Part shown: positions 24,720 through 32,938 of the stretch, piece after piece
Numbering within the stretch: position 1 is the stretch's first letter
Layout of the letters: each line of letters starts with the position of its first letter
NCBI GenBank assembly: GCA_022703505.1
Contig: JAKLDN010000002.1
Location: 558,001 to 622,000, forward strand
Source of the DNA: Spirochaetota bacterium
Lineage (GTDB): Bacteria; Spirochaetota; Spirochaetia; Treponematales; UBA12059
Length of the DNA: 64,000 bases
Direction: 5' to 3'
Position numbers and translations under genes: made by a program
Notes under the pieces: generated by a model
The model's input: the letters and a program-made list of their open reading frames with translations, nothing else
What the model was told of the DNA's origin: nothing
Database searches by the model: none

Positions 24720-25982
24720 ATGAAGCGTTTCCGGTCCTCGGCAGCCTCCCTTCTCCTCCTCCTGGTTCCCGCCCTCGCGGGGGCCCAGGGACTTCCGTCC
24801 GTCTACGATTCTATCGCCTCCCTCTTCGACATCGACCTGAACGCGGGGCTCACCCGGATGTTGATCACCCGCATCCCCATGGGGGGGCTGGCGGAGGGCA
24901 TGGGCATGGCCTACACCGCCGTGGCCGCGGACTCCTCCTTCCTGGAGCTGAACCCCTCGGCCAGCTCGGTCCAGGACTTCACGGAGCTTTCCATCTACCA
25001 CAACAACTGGATCGCGGATACCCGGATCGAGGGGGCCGTGTACACCCTCCGCTTCGGCCGCACCGGCTTCTCCCTGGGCGGCAAGTGGCTCTACCTACCC
25101 TTCACGGAGTACAACGACTACGGGGACCGCCTGGCCTCGGGGTACTACTCCGAAGCCCTCCTGATCGGCAACGCCTCGGTGCACCTCTTCCCGGGTTACT
25201 ACTTCTACGGGCTGGCGGTCGGCGCCAACGTCAAGCTGGCCTACCAGTCCTTCCCGGACTTCGCCGACCAGAACGGGATCGTCCAGGCCGGCTCGGGGTT
25301 CTCCCAGTCCGCCTTGGCGGTCATGGCGGATTTCGGGGTTCTGACGAAATTCAACTTCCTCAAGTACTACGCCTCCCGGAAGAAGAACGTGTCCGTGGGA
25401 CTGGCGCTGAAGAACGTCGGCCCCCCCGTCCAGGGGGATCCTCTGCCCACGACGGCCACGGTGGGCCTCGCGTACTCCCCCCTGCGGCCCATCACGATCT
25501 CTTCGGATTTTTCGCTTCCCATTAATCTCGTGGACCTTTCGAAGAGCGAGACCCCCTACTGGTCCCTGGGAACCCAGTTCGTCCTGACCGACTTCCTCTC
25601 CATGCAGGCGGGCCTGCAGATCAAGGGATCCAATCCACGGCTGACCGTGGGGACCGCGGTGGATTTCAATCCCCTGACCCTCTTCGTGAACTACACCCTG
25701 GACCTGACCACCCAGCTGACCTCCCTGAACCACCTTTCCATCCAGGCCCGGTTCCGGCTGGGGGACATGGGCCGGGCGGCCAAGTCCGCCAAGGTGGACG
25801 AGCTCTATACGGCGGGGCTGGAAGCCTACACCCGGGGCGATATCGAGCGGGCGATCGTCTTCTGGACCGAGGCCATCTCCCTGGATCCCTCCTTCGACCC
25901 CGCCCGGGACGCCCTACGGGCCGCCCGGGCCTCCCTGGACATCCGGGAGGGTATGAGGAACATCCTCCAGAGCACCAACTGA
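24720..25982 (+). CDS. UPF0164 family outer-membrane protein (FadL-like)
   Basis: 420 residues from the ATG at 24720, which gives a clean signal peptide (MKRFRSSAASLLLLLVPALAGAQ). The body has alternating hydrophobic/polar strands and the family text GGLAEGMGMAYTAVAADSSFLELNPSAS, which matches the spirochaetal UPF0164/FadL-like barrels. A short helical C-terminal part (about 355-420) looks like one TPR unit (LYTAGLEAYTRGDIERAIVFW). FadL-type barrels take up hydrophobic compounds, which is the inferred role. It is divergent from the coiled-coil/SpoIIE operon. Confidence 0.88.
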   Translation: MKRFRSSAASLLLLLVPALAGAQGLPSVYDSIASLFDIDLNAGLTRMLITRIPMGGLAEGMGMAYTAVAADSSFLELNPSASSVQDFTELSIYHNNWIADTRIEGAVYTLRFGRTGFSLGGKWLYLPFTEYNDYGDRLASGYYSEALLIGNASVHLFPGYYFYGLAVGANVKLAYQSFPDFADQNGIVQAGSGFSQSALAVMADFGVLTKFNFLKYYASRKKNVSVGLALKNVGPPVQGDPLPTTATVGLAYSPLRPITISSDFSLPINLVDLSKSETPYWSLGTQFVLTDFLSMQAGLQIKGSNPRLTVGTAVDFNPLTLFVNYTLDLTTQLTSLNHLSIQARFRLGDMGRAAKSAKVDELYTAGLEAYTRGDIERAIVFWTEAISLDPSFDPARDALRAARASLDIREGMRNILQSTN

Positions 25983-26000
25983 GATCCCGCCGGGTTTTCA

Positions 26001-26009
26001 TGGTATAAA
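26001..26009 (+). promoter_or_regulatory. Extended -10 promoter of the YggT gene
   Basis: TGGTATAAA, an extended -10 about 55 nt before the ATG at 26064; no convincing -35. Confidence 0.5.
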
Positions 26010-26063
26010 GGACGTGTCGCCCGTCGGGGCGGAGAAGTTCCCAACCGGAAAGGGTAGAGCCCT

Positions 26064-26657
26064 ATGGCGTTTTCCATCGTCCTTCGCCTCGCGGCCGCGG
26101 CCGCGTCCCTGTACATGCTCCTCCTCATGGCCCGCATCATCCTGACCTGGTTCCCCTCGGCCGTGGAGGGCCGGCCCCTGCACCTACTGTCCTCCGTCAC
26201 GGACCCCTACCTGGATCTCTTCCGGGGCATCCCCTGGCTTAGTACGGGGAGCATGGACTTCTCCCCCCTGGCCGCCCTGGCGGTGCTCTCGGTGCTGACC
26301 CAGATCCTTTCCACCGCGGCGGCCTACGGCCGGATCAGCCTGGGGATCGTCCTGGCCCTGGTCCTGAGGGCGGGGTGGTCGATCTTCGCCTTCTTCTTCG
26401 GCTTCTTGGGCCTGGCGATGGCCGCCCGGCTGGTGGCCTACATGGCGAAGTGGAACTCCCTGCATCCGGTCTGGAGGGTCGTGGACGCCCTGATCAATCC
26501 GGTCATGTTCCGGCTGAACCGGGCGATCTACCGGGACCGGATCGTGAATTTCCGGCAGGGCCTGCTCACGGGGATCGTCGTCCTTTTCGGCCTGCGCATT
26601 CTGGGGGGCATCCTGACGGGCCTGCTCGCGGGGCTCCTGAGCCGGCTGCCTTTCTAG
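26064..26657 (+). CDS. YggT family membrane protein
   Basis: 197 residues forming two YggT-type repeats. Each repeat has a membrane segment followed by the family pattern ending in a P-x-x-D/N-P turn (RIILTWFPSA..DPYLDLFRGIPW near 24-55 and HPVWRVVDALINPVMFRLNRAI near 130-150). YggT proteins are small inner-membrane proteins linked to osmotic tolerance or cell division in other bacteria; the role here is unknown. The stop codon TAG is part of the CTAG boundary of the repeat at 26654-26724. Confidence 0.88.
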   Translation: MAFSIVLRLAAAAASLYMLLLMARIILTWFPSAVEGRPLHLLSSVTDPYLDLFRGIPWLSTGSMDFSPLAALAVLSVLTQILSTAAAYGRISLGIVLALVLRAGWSIFAFFFGFLGLAMAARLVAYMAKWNSLHPVWRVVDALINPVMFRLNRAIYRDRIVNFRQGLLTGIVVLFGLRILGGILTGLLAGLLSRLPF

Positions 26658-26724
26658 GAGCCTGTCGGGCTTGTGTACAAATTGCGCCTCTCGGCGCAAT
26701 TTGAGGCGATCATCGGGCTCCTAG
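26654..26724. repeat. CTAG-bounded hairpin element, monomer copy C
   Basis: 63 bp between two CTAG tetranucleotides. Reversed, it aligns with the right half of copies A and B: GGAGCCCGATGATCG, a hairpin (AAATTGCGCC with GGCGCAATTT), then ACAAGCCCGACAGGCTCC. Its two CTAG ends provide the stop codons of both convergent flanking genes. Confidence 0.82.
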
Positions 26725-28910
26725 GCGGCCAGGGCGGCAAGGACCGCCAACAGGAAACGGAAACCCGGGTGCCCGCTCAAGGTAGGATCCACCGCCGCTT
26801 CCGCCAGCACCGCCGCCGCCCGGGGATCCAGGCTCTCCGTCCCCAGGATAACACGGGCTGCCTCGGCGCCCCGGGGCGGGTCCGAGAGCATGCCCTCCAC
26901 GGCCCGGCCTCTCTCACGGGCCGCCTCGGAGCCGGATCCCGCCGACTCCTCCAGGGCGTCCTGGAGCAGGGCACGCCCCCGGTCCGGATCGGCGGTCCAC
27001 TCCCCGTAGATCGGATAGAAGCGGTCGAAGACCCCCAGCACCGCGGCCAGGGAGAGCACGGCCTCGTCCCGCACGAAATCGGGAGTGCCCTCCTTCCGGA
27101 GGACCTCCACCAGGACGGGCACCGAGGCGGAGCTTCCCAGGAGCTCCAGGGCGTAGGCTCCCTGGATGACCAGCCGGGGATTGTCCGTGGAGGCCACGAT
27201 CTCCTCGATCGCCGGGACGGAAGGCCCGTCCCCCAGCCGGCCCAGGGCCACCAGGGCCGCCCCCCGCAGCATGTAGTCCTCCGAGGCCAGGGCCTCCCTC
27301 AGGATCGGGACGGCCGAGGGATCCCCGGCCTTCCCCAGGATCCGGGCGGAGAGGTGGGCGGTGGTGAAGGGATGGCCCCGGAGTTCCCGGGCCACGGCCT
27401 CCAGGGTCGGGGGCGACAGGTCCCGGAGATTCCCCAGGGCCGTCAGGGCCTCCATGCGGACGTCGAAGCGCGGGGACCGGAGGTAGGGCAGGAGTTCCCG
27501 CTGGGCCACAGGACGGCCCGACAGGCCGATCTCCCGGATGATCCCGATCTCCTCGTCCGGCCGGCTGGAACGATCCAGCCGGTCCAGGAGCCCGATGGCC
27601 CGGAGGTCCCGGAGGCTGAAGAGGATGCCCAGGGATTCCCGTACCGAGGAGGCTCCCAGCCGCACCAGGGCGGGGGTCCGGGCCAGGGCCGCGGCCAACA
27701 GGAGGAAGAGCCCCGCGAAGAGGATGCGGTACGACAGGGCCGGGGAGATCCCGAGGGCCGAAAGCCCGTCCAGGACCAGGCCCCCCGCCGCGGAACCCAG
27801 GGCACCCGCAAGGCCGTACACGAGGTAGTAGATGACCGCCAGGTCCAGGGTGCGGCTGACGGGGATCAGGGCGAAGTAGTAGGTCTGGGCCGCGTTCTCC
27901 TGGCCCGCCAGCCCGAAGCCCGCGGTGAAGTTGACCGCGGCCAGGAAAAGGAAGACCGGAACCGGGGAGGCGAAGCCCGGGGAGACCAGGACGGGAAGGA
28001 TGGAAAGGGCCGACACGGCGGTGAAGATCCCGTAGAGGGGTTTGGCGCCCAGGCGGTCCACGAGCTTCCGGGTGAGCAGCCCCATGGCCACGGCCCCCAG
28101 GCTGGAGACCAGGGTGTAGAGCATGACGTCGCCGTCCCCCGCGGCGTAGACGGCCCGCGGATAGACCACCAGGAAGGTCCGCGCCGTGCCCGCCACGAAG
28201 GACACGACGGCGAACACGAGGAAATAGTCGCGGATGGGCTTGGACCGGACGGCCTCCCGGATCGCGGCGGGCCAGGAGGAGGTCCGGGCCGGGCGGTACT
28301 CCTCGGGCTCGGGGATGCGGAACAGGAGGAGACACCCGACCAGCCCCGCCGCGATCCCGGCGCCCAGGAAGAGGGCGTACCGGGCCGGGGAGGCGCTCCG
28401 TCCCAGGAGCAGGGCCACCGCCAGGTAGGTGGCTATGCTTACCAGGGAGTTGATGATCTGGACGTTCGACAGGAAGGCCCCCCGGTCGCGGTCCCCGCCC
28501 AGGAGGGCCAGGACCGGGTTGTTGCCGATGAGTCCGATGCCCCGGAAGACGTTGAAGCCCGCCGTGGCGGCCAGGACCAGGAACAGGGCGGCGTCCGCCC
28601 GGCCCTGGTCCGCCAGGAAGGGCGCGGCCAGGACGGGCAGCATGAATACGTAGCGCAGGACCCATCCCCAGCCGAAGGCGTCCACGATGCGGATCCGGGA
28701 GATCAGGATCCGGCCCAGGGGCATGAAGAAGAAGGTGGCGAATCCGAAGGCGTTCAGCGCCCCGACGACGGTCCCCGAGGCGCCCAGGCTCAGGGCGAAG
28801 AGGGTGATCACGCTCCCGGACAGGAGGCTGAAGGAGAAGGCGTTGAGGACCGTGAATAGGTACCAGGTGTCCCGCAGGCGCCGAAGGCGGCCCGGGGTGA
28901 TCGGGCTCAT
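26721..28910 (-). CDS. MFS transporter fused to C-terminal HEAT repeats
   Basis: 729 residues. Residues 1 to about 425 form a twelve-segment major-facilitator transporter (start RLRRLRDTWYLFTVLNAFSF; the loop LLTRKLVDRLGAKPLYG is the cytoplasmic MFS motif). The last ~270 residues are soluble HEAT-like repeats (DVRMEALTALGNLRDLSP, RGAALVALGRLGDGPSVPAI, VIQGAYALELLGSSASVPVL). HEAT arrays bind proteins, so the tail may tether or regulate the carrier. The ATG at 28910 overlaps the MATE stop (ATGA). The stop TAG comes from the repeat at 26654-26724. Substrate unknown. Confidence 0.87.
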   Translation of the reverse strand: MSPITPGRLRRLRDTWYLFTVLNAFSFSLLSGSVITLFALSLGASGTVVGALNAFGFATFFFMPLGRILISRIRIVDAFGWGWVLRYVFMLPVLAAPFLADQGRADAALFLVLAATAGFNVFRGIGLIGNNPVLALLGGDRDRGAFLSNVQIINSLVSIATYLAVALLLGRSASPARYALFLGAGIAAGLVGCLLLFRIPEPEEYRPARTSSWPAAIREAVRSKPIRDYFLVFAVVSFVAGTARTFLVVYPRAVYAAGDGDVMLYTLVSSLGAVAMGLLTRKLVDRLGAKPLYGIFTAVSALSILPVLVSPGFASPVPVFLFLAAVNFTAGFGLAGQENAAQTYYFALIPVSRTLDLAVIYYLVYGLAGALGSAAGGLVLDGLSALGISPALSYRILFAGLFLLLAAALARTPALVRLGASSVRESLGILFSLRDLRAIGLLDRLDRSSRPDEEIGIIREIGLSGRPVAQRELLPYLRSPRFDVRMEALTALGNLRDLSPPTLEAVARELRGHPFTTAHLSARILGKAGDPSAVPILREALASEDYMLRGAALVALGRLGDGPSVPAIEEIVASTDNPRLVIQGAYALELLGSSASVPVLVEVLRKEGTPDFVRDEAVLSLAAVLGVFDRFYPIYGEWTADPDRGRALLQDALEESAGSGSEAARERGRAVEGMLSDPPRGAEAARVILGTESLDPRAAAVLAEAAVDPTLSGHPGFRFLLAVLAALAA

Positions 28911-30277
28911 GTCGAGGCGGCCTCCGCGGGCGCCGGTTCGACGGGACCCTTGACCACGGCCTTGCGCTTCCACCGTCCGGTCCGGTAGTACCAGGAGGAG
29001 AAGACCGCGCCCATGAGCCAGCCCGCGGGGATGCTCCACCAGATCCCGTCCGGACCCATCCGGGAGGACAGGGCGACGGCGGTCGGTATCCGGACTATCC
29101 ACAGGGCCAGCAGGGTGTTCACCATGGGGATCATGACGTCCCCGGCCCCCCGGAGGACTCCGTTGTTCACGAACATGATGGTGAACAGGGAGTAGAAGGC
29201 CCCTACGATCAGGAGGTACCGGGCCCCGATCCGGACGACCTCGGGATCCCGGGTGAAGAGCCGGACCATGCCCGGCCCCCCGAACACCATGACCACCCCG
29301 ATGAAGACGGAGATCCCCAGGCCTACAAGGAGGGCCGAGGAATGGCCGCGGCGCACCCGCTCGGGCTTGCCTGCCCCCAGGTTCTGGCCCGTGAAGGTGG
29401 AGACCGCCATGCCCAAGTTCATGGTGGGCATCATGGCGAAGGTGTCCAGGCGGCTGGCCGCGGAAAAGCCCGCCATGACGTCCGTGCCGAAGGTGTTGAC
29501 CACCCGGGTCAGGACCATCATGCCCGCGGCCACCAGGGTCTGCTGGATCCCCGAGGGGATCCCGAGCTTCAGGCTCAGGCGGAACATCTCCGGGTCGAAC
29601 TTGAGTTCCTTCACGGAAAGCCGGACGTACTCGTTGCGCTTGTTGAGCAGGACCAGGGCCCCCAGGAAGGAGGCCGCCTGGGAGATGATCGTGGCCCAGG
29701 CCACCCCCGCGACCCCCCAGCCGAAGGCTATGACGAAGAGGAGGTCCAGGGCGATGTTCAGGAAGGAGGCGGCGATCAGCAGGTACAGGGGGGTTTTGGA
29801 GTCCCCGATCCCCCGGAGGATGGCGGCCACGCCGTTGTACCCGAAGGTGGCCAGGGACCCTGCGAAGAGGATCCGCAGATAGGTTCCGGCCTCCGGGGCG
29901 ACGTCCGCCGGGACCCGCAGGACCTTGAGGATGAGGGGCACCGCGAGCACCCCGACGACGGACAGGACCAGGGCGGCCCAGAAGAGGACGATATAGGCCG
30001 TGTCCACCACCGCCCGGACCTTGGCCTTGTCCCGGGCGCCGAAGTACTGGGCGATCAGGATCGTGAAGCCCATGGTCACGCCCATGATCAGGGCGATCAT
30101 CAGGAAGAGGACCGCGAAGCTCGAGCCGACCGCCGCCAGGGCCTGCTTGCCCACGAACTGTCCCACCACGATGGAGTCCACCATGTTGTAGAGCTGCTGG
30201 AAGACGTTGCCGATCAGCATGGGCAGGGCGAAGAGGATGATCTCCTTGGTCTCGCTGCCCTCGGTCAGGTTTCGCAT
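28907..30277 (-). CDS. MATE family efflux transporter
   Basis: 456 residues with twelve predicted membrane segments, a cation-coupled multidrug/organic cation exporter of the MATE (DinF/NorM) superfamily. Family text at the start of both halves is clear: ALPMLIGNVFQQLYNMVDSIVVG and, in the second half, GIPSGIQQTLVAAGMMVLTRVVNTFG. GAAGGA lies upstream of the ATG. It is the first gene of an operon with the MFS-HEAT protein (4-nt overlap), so the two carriers are probably made together. Confidence 0.93.
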   Translation of the reverse strand: MRNLTEGSETKEIILFALPMLIGNVFQQLYNMVDSIVVGQFVGKQALAAVGSSFAVLFLMIALIMGVTMGFTILIAQYFGARDKAKVRAVVDTAYIVLFWAALVLSVVGVLAVPLILKVLRVPADVAPEAGTYLRILFAGSLATFGYNGVAAILRGIGDSKTPLYLLIAASFLNIALDLLFVIAFGWGVAGVAWATIISQAASFLGALVLLNKRNEYVRLSVKELKFDPEMFRLSLKLGIPSGIQQTLVAAGMMVLTRVVNTFGTDVMAGFSAASRLDTFAMMPTMNLGMAVSTFTGQNLGAGKPERVRRGHSSALLVGLGISVFIGVVMVFGGPGMVRLFTRDPEVVRIGARYLLIVGAFYSLFTIMFVNNGVLRGAGDVMIPMVNTLLALWIVRIPTAVALSSRMGPDGIWWSIPAGWLMGAVFSSWYYRTGRWKRKAVVKGPVEPAPAEAAST

Positions 30278-30352
30278 CGTTTATCCTTCATCGGGTATCC
30301 GTCCATAATAAGGAAATTTGAATATGATGAACAGGGGAGATCCGTCCGGGCT

Positions 30353-30381
30353 TTACCCCCCGCCCGGGCCGCCGGTATACT
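30353..30381 (+). promoter_or_regulatory. Promoter of the histidine phosphatase gene, predicted leaderless
   Basis: TTACCC (30353-30358), 17 nt, TATACT (30376-30381), then 8 nt to the ATG at 30390. Confidence 0.65.
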
Positions 30382-30389
30382 CCCGACCC

Positions 30390-31094
30390 ATGGACGAACC
30401 TAACCGCGCGGCGGACTGCGCCTTCTTCTCGGACCTCTCCCGAACGGCCGATTTCTACCTCATCCGCCACGGCGAGAGCGAGGGGAACGCCCGCCTGATC
30501 ATGCAGGGCAGGCTGGACCTTCCCCTGAACCCCCGCGGCGAGGCCCAGGCCGCAGCGGCCGGGGCCTGGCTGGCGGACAAGGGCGTCACGGCCCTGTTCA
30601 CCTCCCCGCTCCGCAGGGCGTACCGAACCGCGGAGATCCTGGCCGCCGAGGCGGGGCTGCCCGGGCCCCGGCCGGAGCCGGTCTTCACGGAGCTGGATAC
30701 GGGTATCTTCACGGGTCTTTCGGTGGAGGAGATCCGGAAGAAACACCCCGGGATCTACGGGGAGTTCCGGGCTCGGAGCTGGGAGGCGGTGCCCGGGGCG
30801 GAAAGCTCCGCATCCCTCTACGACCGGGCCCTGCGGGGCTGGGGGTTCCTGAAGGACCGGGTCCGGGAGACCGAGGGTGCCCTGGCGGTGGTGACCCACG
30901 GAGGCTGCCTGCAGTGGATGGTCCGGGCCACCTTCGGCTGCCGGACCTGGATGCCCCTCCTGACCACCGGGAATTCCGGGATCTTCCATCTGAGCGTCCA
31001 TCCGCATCCGGAGGGCAGGCCCGCCTACCTGCAGTGGAAGCTCTTGAACCACCAGCCCGGGTTCGACGTCTCCGCGACCCCTCCCGTCTTCTGA
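30390..31094 (+). CDS. Histidine phosphatase family protein (phosphoglycerate-mutase-like)
   Basis: 234 residues. The catalytic histidine motif is FYLIRHGESEGNA, followed by PLNPRGEAQAAAAG and the second-His text VVTHGGCLQWMVRATFG. Members include cofactor-dependent phosphoglycerate mutase, cobalamin phosphatase and many sugar-phosphate phosphatases; the size and sequence fit the general phosphatase group better than GpmA. The ATG at 30390 is preferred over one 72 nt upstream because the promoter -10 is at 30376-30381, which makes the upstream ATG untranscribed. Confidence 0.88.
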   Translation: MDEPNRAADCAFFSDLSRTADFYLIRHGESEGNARLIMQGRLDLPLNPRGEAQAAAAGAWLADKGVTALFTSPLRRAYRTAEILAAEAGLPGPRPEPVFTELDTGIFTGLSVEEIRKKHPGIYGEFRARSWEAVPGAESSASLYDRALRGWGFLKDRVRETEGALAVVTHGGCLQWMVRATFGCRTWMPLLTTGNSGIFHLSVHPHPEGRPAYLQWKLLNHQPGFDVSATPPVF

Positions 31095-31121
31095 GGGCGG
31101 ACCTTCACAAGCTTCGGGACA

Positions 31122-31862
31122 CTAGGGCAGGGCCTCTTCCGGGAAGGCCCTCCAGAGGGGCTCGTCGAGGGGGCAGGGGGCGGTCAGCCGGATCGGTTCC
31201 CCCGTCAGGGGGTGCTCGAACTCCACGGCCCGGGCGTGGAGCATGATGAGGCCGTTCCGGCAGGATCTCCGGGCACCGTACTTCAGGTCCCCCCGGATCG
31301 GGAAGCCCGCGGCGGCCAGCTGGGCCCGGATCTGGTGGGTCCTGCCCGTCCAGGGACGGACCTCCAGGAGCTCGTAGCGGTCCCCGTGCCCCAGGGTCCG
31401 GTAGTCCAGGACGGCCAGGTCCGGGTTCAAGGCCTCCGGCGGGATCGGGGTGCCTGGCTTGGAGCTCCAAAGCTCCGAACGGCCCTTCAGGGGAACGGCC
31501 AGGGTCCGGTTGCTCCGGGGATCCCGGACCAGGCGGTGGGCCAGCCGGCCCTCCGGGATCGGAGGCGCCCGGTCGGGCACGGCCCAGTAGAGCTTCCGGA
31601 TGCGGCGGCCCCGGAACGCGGCGTCCAGGGCGGAGACGGCCCTGCGGCTCTTCCCGAACAGGACGATCCCGCTGGTCCTGCGGTCCAGACGGTGGGCGGC
31701 CTCCAGGAAGGCCGGCCTGCCGTCGCGCTCCGAAAGGAGGGCCGTCAGGAGGCCCTGGAGGGAGGGATCCCCGGTGGCGTCCGCCTGGACGGGCAGGGGG
31801 CCCAGCTTGGCGGCGGCCAGAATGCCGTCGTCCTCGAAGAGTATCTCGAAACCTTGGGGCAT
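31122..31862 (-). CDS. RluA-family pseudouridine synthase (second copy)
   Basis: 246 residues, RNA uridine isomerase. The catalytic motif reads HRLDRRTSG (HRLDRxTSG), with [20 protein letters not shown] downstream. The first ~30 residues ([22 protein letters not shown]) are the usual opening. No S4 domain. The ATG at 31862 begins the conserved region and is preferred over farther ones; it has no clear Shine-Dalgarno. The enzyme is distinct from the paralogue at 10248, so the two probably modify different RNA sites. Divergent from deoD. Confidence 0.88.
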   Translation of the reverse strand: MPQGFEILFEDDGILAAAKLGPLPVQADATGDPSLQGLLTALLSERDGRPAFLEAAHRLDRRTSGIVLFGKSRRAVSALDAAFRGRRIRKLYWAVPDRAPPIPEGRLAHRLVRDPRSNRTLAVPLKGRSELWSSKPGTPIPPEALNPDLAVLDYRTLGHGDRYELLEVRPWTGRTHQIRAQLAAAGFPIRGDLKYGARRSCRNGLIMLHARAVEFEHPLTGEPIRLTAPCPLDEPLWRAFPEEALP

Positions 31863-31931
31863 GCCCCAGGGTACCACGGATCGGATCTCCGCAGGAAGGC
31901 CGCCGATTCCGGGTTTACCGGGCGGGAATCC

Positions 31932-31940
31932 TGGTTTACT
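31932..31940 (+). promoter_or_regulatory. deoD promoter, extended -10
   Basis: TGGTTTACT, one base away from the recurring TGGTATACT; about 65 nt before the deoD ATG. Confidence 0.5.
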
Positions 31941-32004
31941 CTGGAAGGCCCGGGACCGGAAAACTCCCCGGACCGGACCTAGTCCAAGCTCGGAAGGAGC
32001 CGAT

Positions 32005-32712
32005 ATGAGCATCCACATCGAGGCCGCCCCCGGCCAGATCGCCCCGGACATCCTGCTTCCCGGGGACCCCCTTCGGGCCAAGTACATCGCGGAAACCCTG
32101 CTGGAAGGGGCCGAGCAGTTCAACCGGGTCCGGAACATGTTCGGGTACACCGGGACCTGGAAGGGACGGCGGGTCTCGGTCATGGGCACCGGCATGGGCC
32201 AGCCCTCCCTCTCGATCTACGTGAACGAGCTCCTGCGGGAGTACGGGGTGAAACGGCTGATCCGGGTGGGAACCTGCGGCAGCCTGCGGAAGGAGATCGC
32301 CGTCCGGGACCTGGTCCTGGCCGTCTCCGCCTGCACGGACTCGGCGGTCAACCGGATCCGGTTCCGGGGCATGGACTACGCTCCCGCCGCGGCCTTCCCC
32401 CTGCTCCTGGCCGCCTACCAGGCCGCCCGGACCCGGGGCTTCTCCGTCCAGGCGGGGCCGGTGATCTCCAGCGACTCCTTCTACACCGAGGACCCCGACC
32501 AGTGGAAGCTATGGGCCAAGTTCGGGGTCCTGGCCGTGGAGATGGAGACCGCGGAGCTCTACACCCTGGCCGCCAAGTTCGGGGCCCAGGCCCTCTCGGT
32601 CCTGACGGTCAGCGACAACCTGGTCACCGGGGGGAACACGACCAGCGCCGAACGGGAGACCACCTTCCGCGCCATGGCGGAGTTGGCCCTGGATACCCTG
32701 ACCGTGGGATGA
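32005..32712 (+). CDS. deoD: Purine nucleoside phosphorylase, DeoD type
   Basis: 235 residues, the standard DeoD length; phosphorolysis of purine (deoxy)nucleosides to base and (deoxy)ribose-1-phosphate in nucleoside salvage. Family text is continuous: [55 protein letters not shown] and the catalytic Asp in LTVSDN. GGAAGGAG lies 5 nt before the ATG. Confidence 0.96.
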   Translation: MSIHIEAAPGQIAPDILLPGDPLRAKYIAETLLEGAEQFNRVRNMFGYTGTWKGRRVSVMGTGMGQPSLSIYVNELLREYGVKRLIRVGTCGSLRKEIAVRDLVLAVSACTDSAVNRIRFRGMDYAPAAAFPLLLAAYQAARTRGFSVQAGPVISSDSFYTEDPDQWKLWAKFGVLAVEMETAELYTLAAKFGAQALSVLTVSDNLVTGGNTTSAERETTFRAMAELALDTLTVG

Positions 32713-32720
32713 AAATTTTC

Positions 32721-32932
32721 GGAATCAACAACGGAGGACACGGAGAGCACGGAGGAAGCGGACGGGAAACCAAAGGAAAGACAGGATGGACAGGATACAG
32801 AATGGATGAACAGGATAATTTCGTGAATTGGCTATCTTAGATCACTATCCTGTACATCCTTCTTCTATCTTATGCATCCTGTCTAGATTTTTTCTGATCC
32901 TCTGTTTTCTCCGTGACCTCCGTGATGAGTCC
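32721..32932. repeat. Self-complementary array element (CACGGAGRA and ACAGGATGR units)
   Basis: Left side: three CACGGAG-type units (32731-32755), then ACAGGAT-type units (32781-32817). Right side: the inverse of both (ATCCTGT units 32847-32882, CTCCGTG units 32905-32925). The ends form imperfect inverted repeats (GGAATCAACAACGGAGG and, reversed, GGACTCATCACGGAGG). It fills the deoD/SpiroCoCo convergent gap (32713-32938); no gene is seen. Confidence 0.8.
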
Positions 32933-32938
32933 TGAGCG

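Noticed and set aside
32721-32932. CRISPR array
   Set aside because: Units are 7-9 nt, imperfect, without unique spacers, and arranged as inverted pairs; no cas genes.
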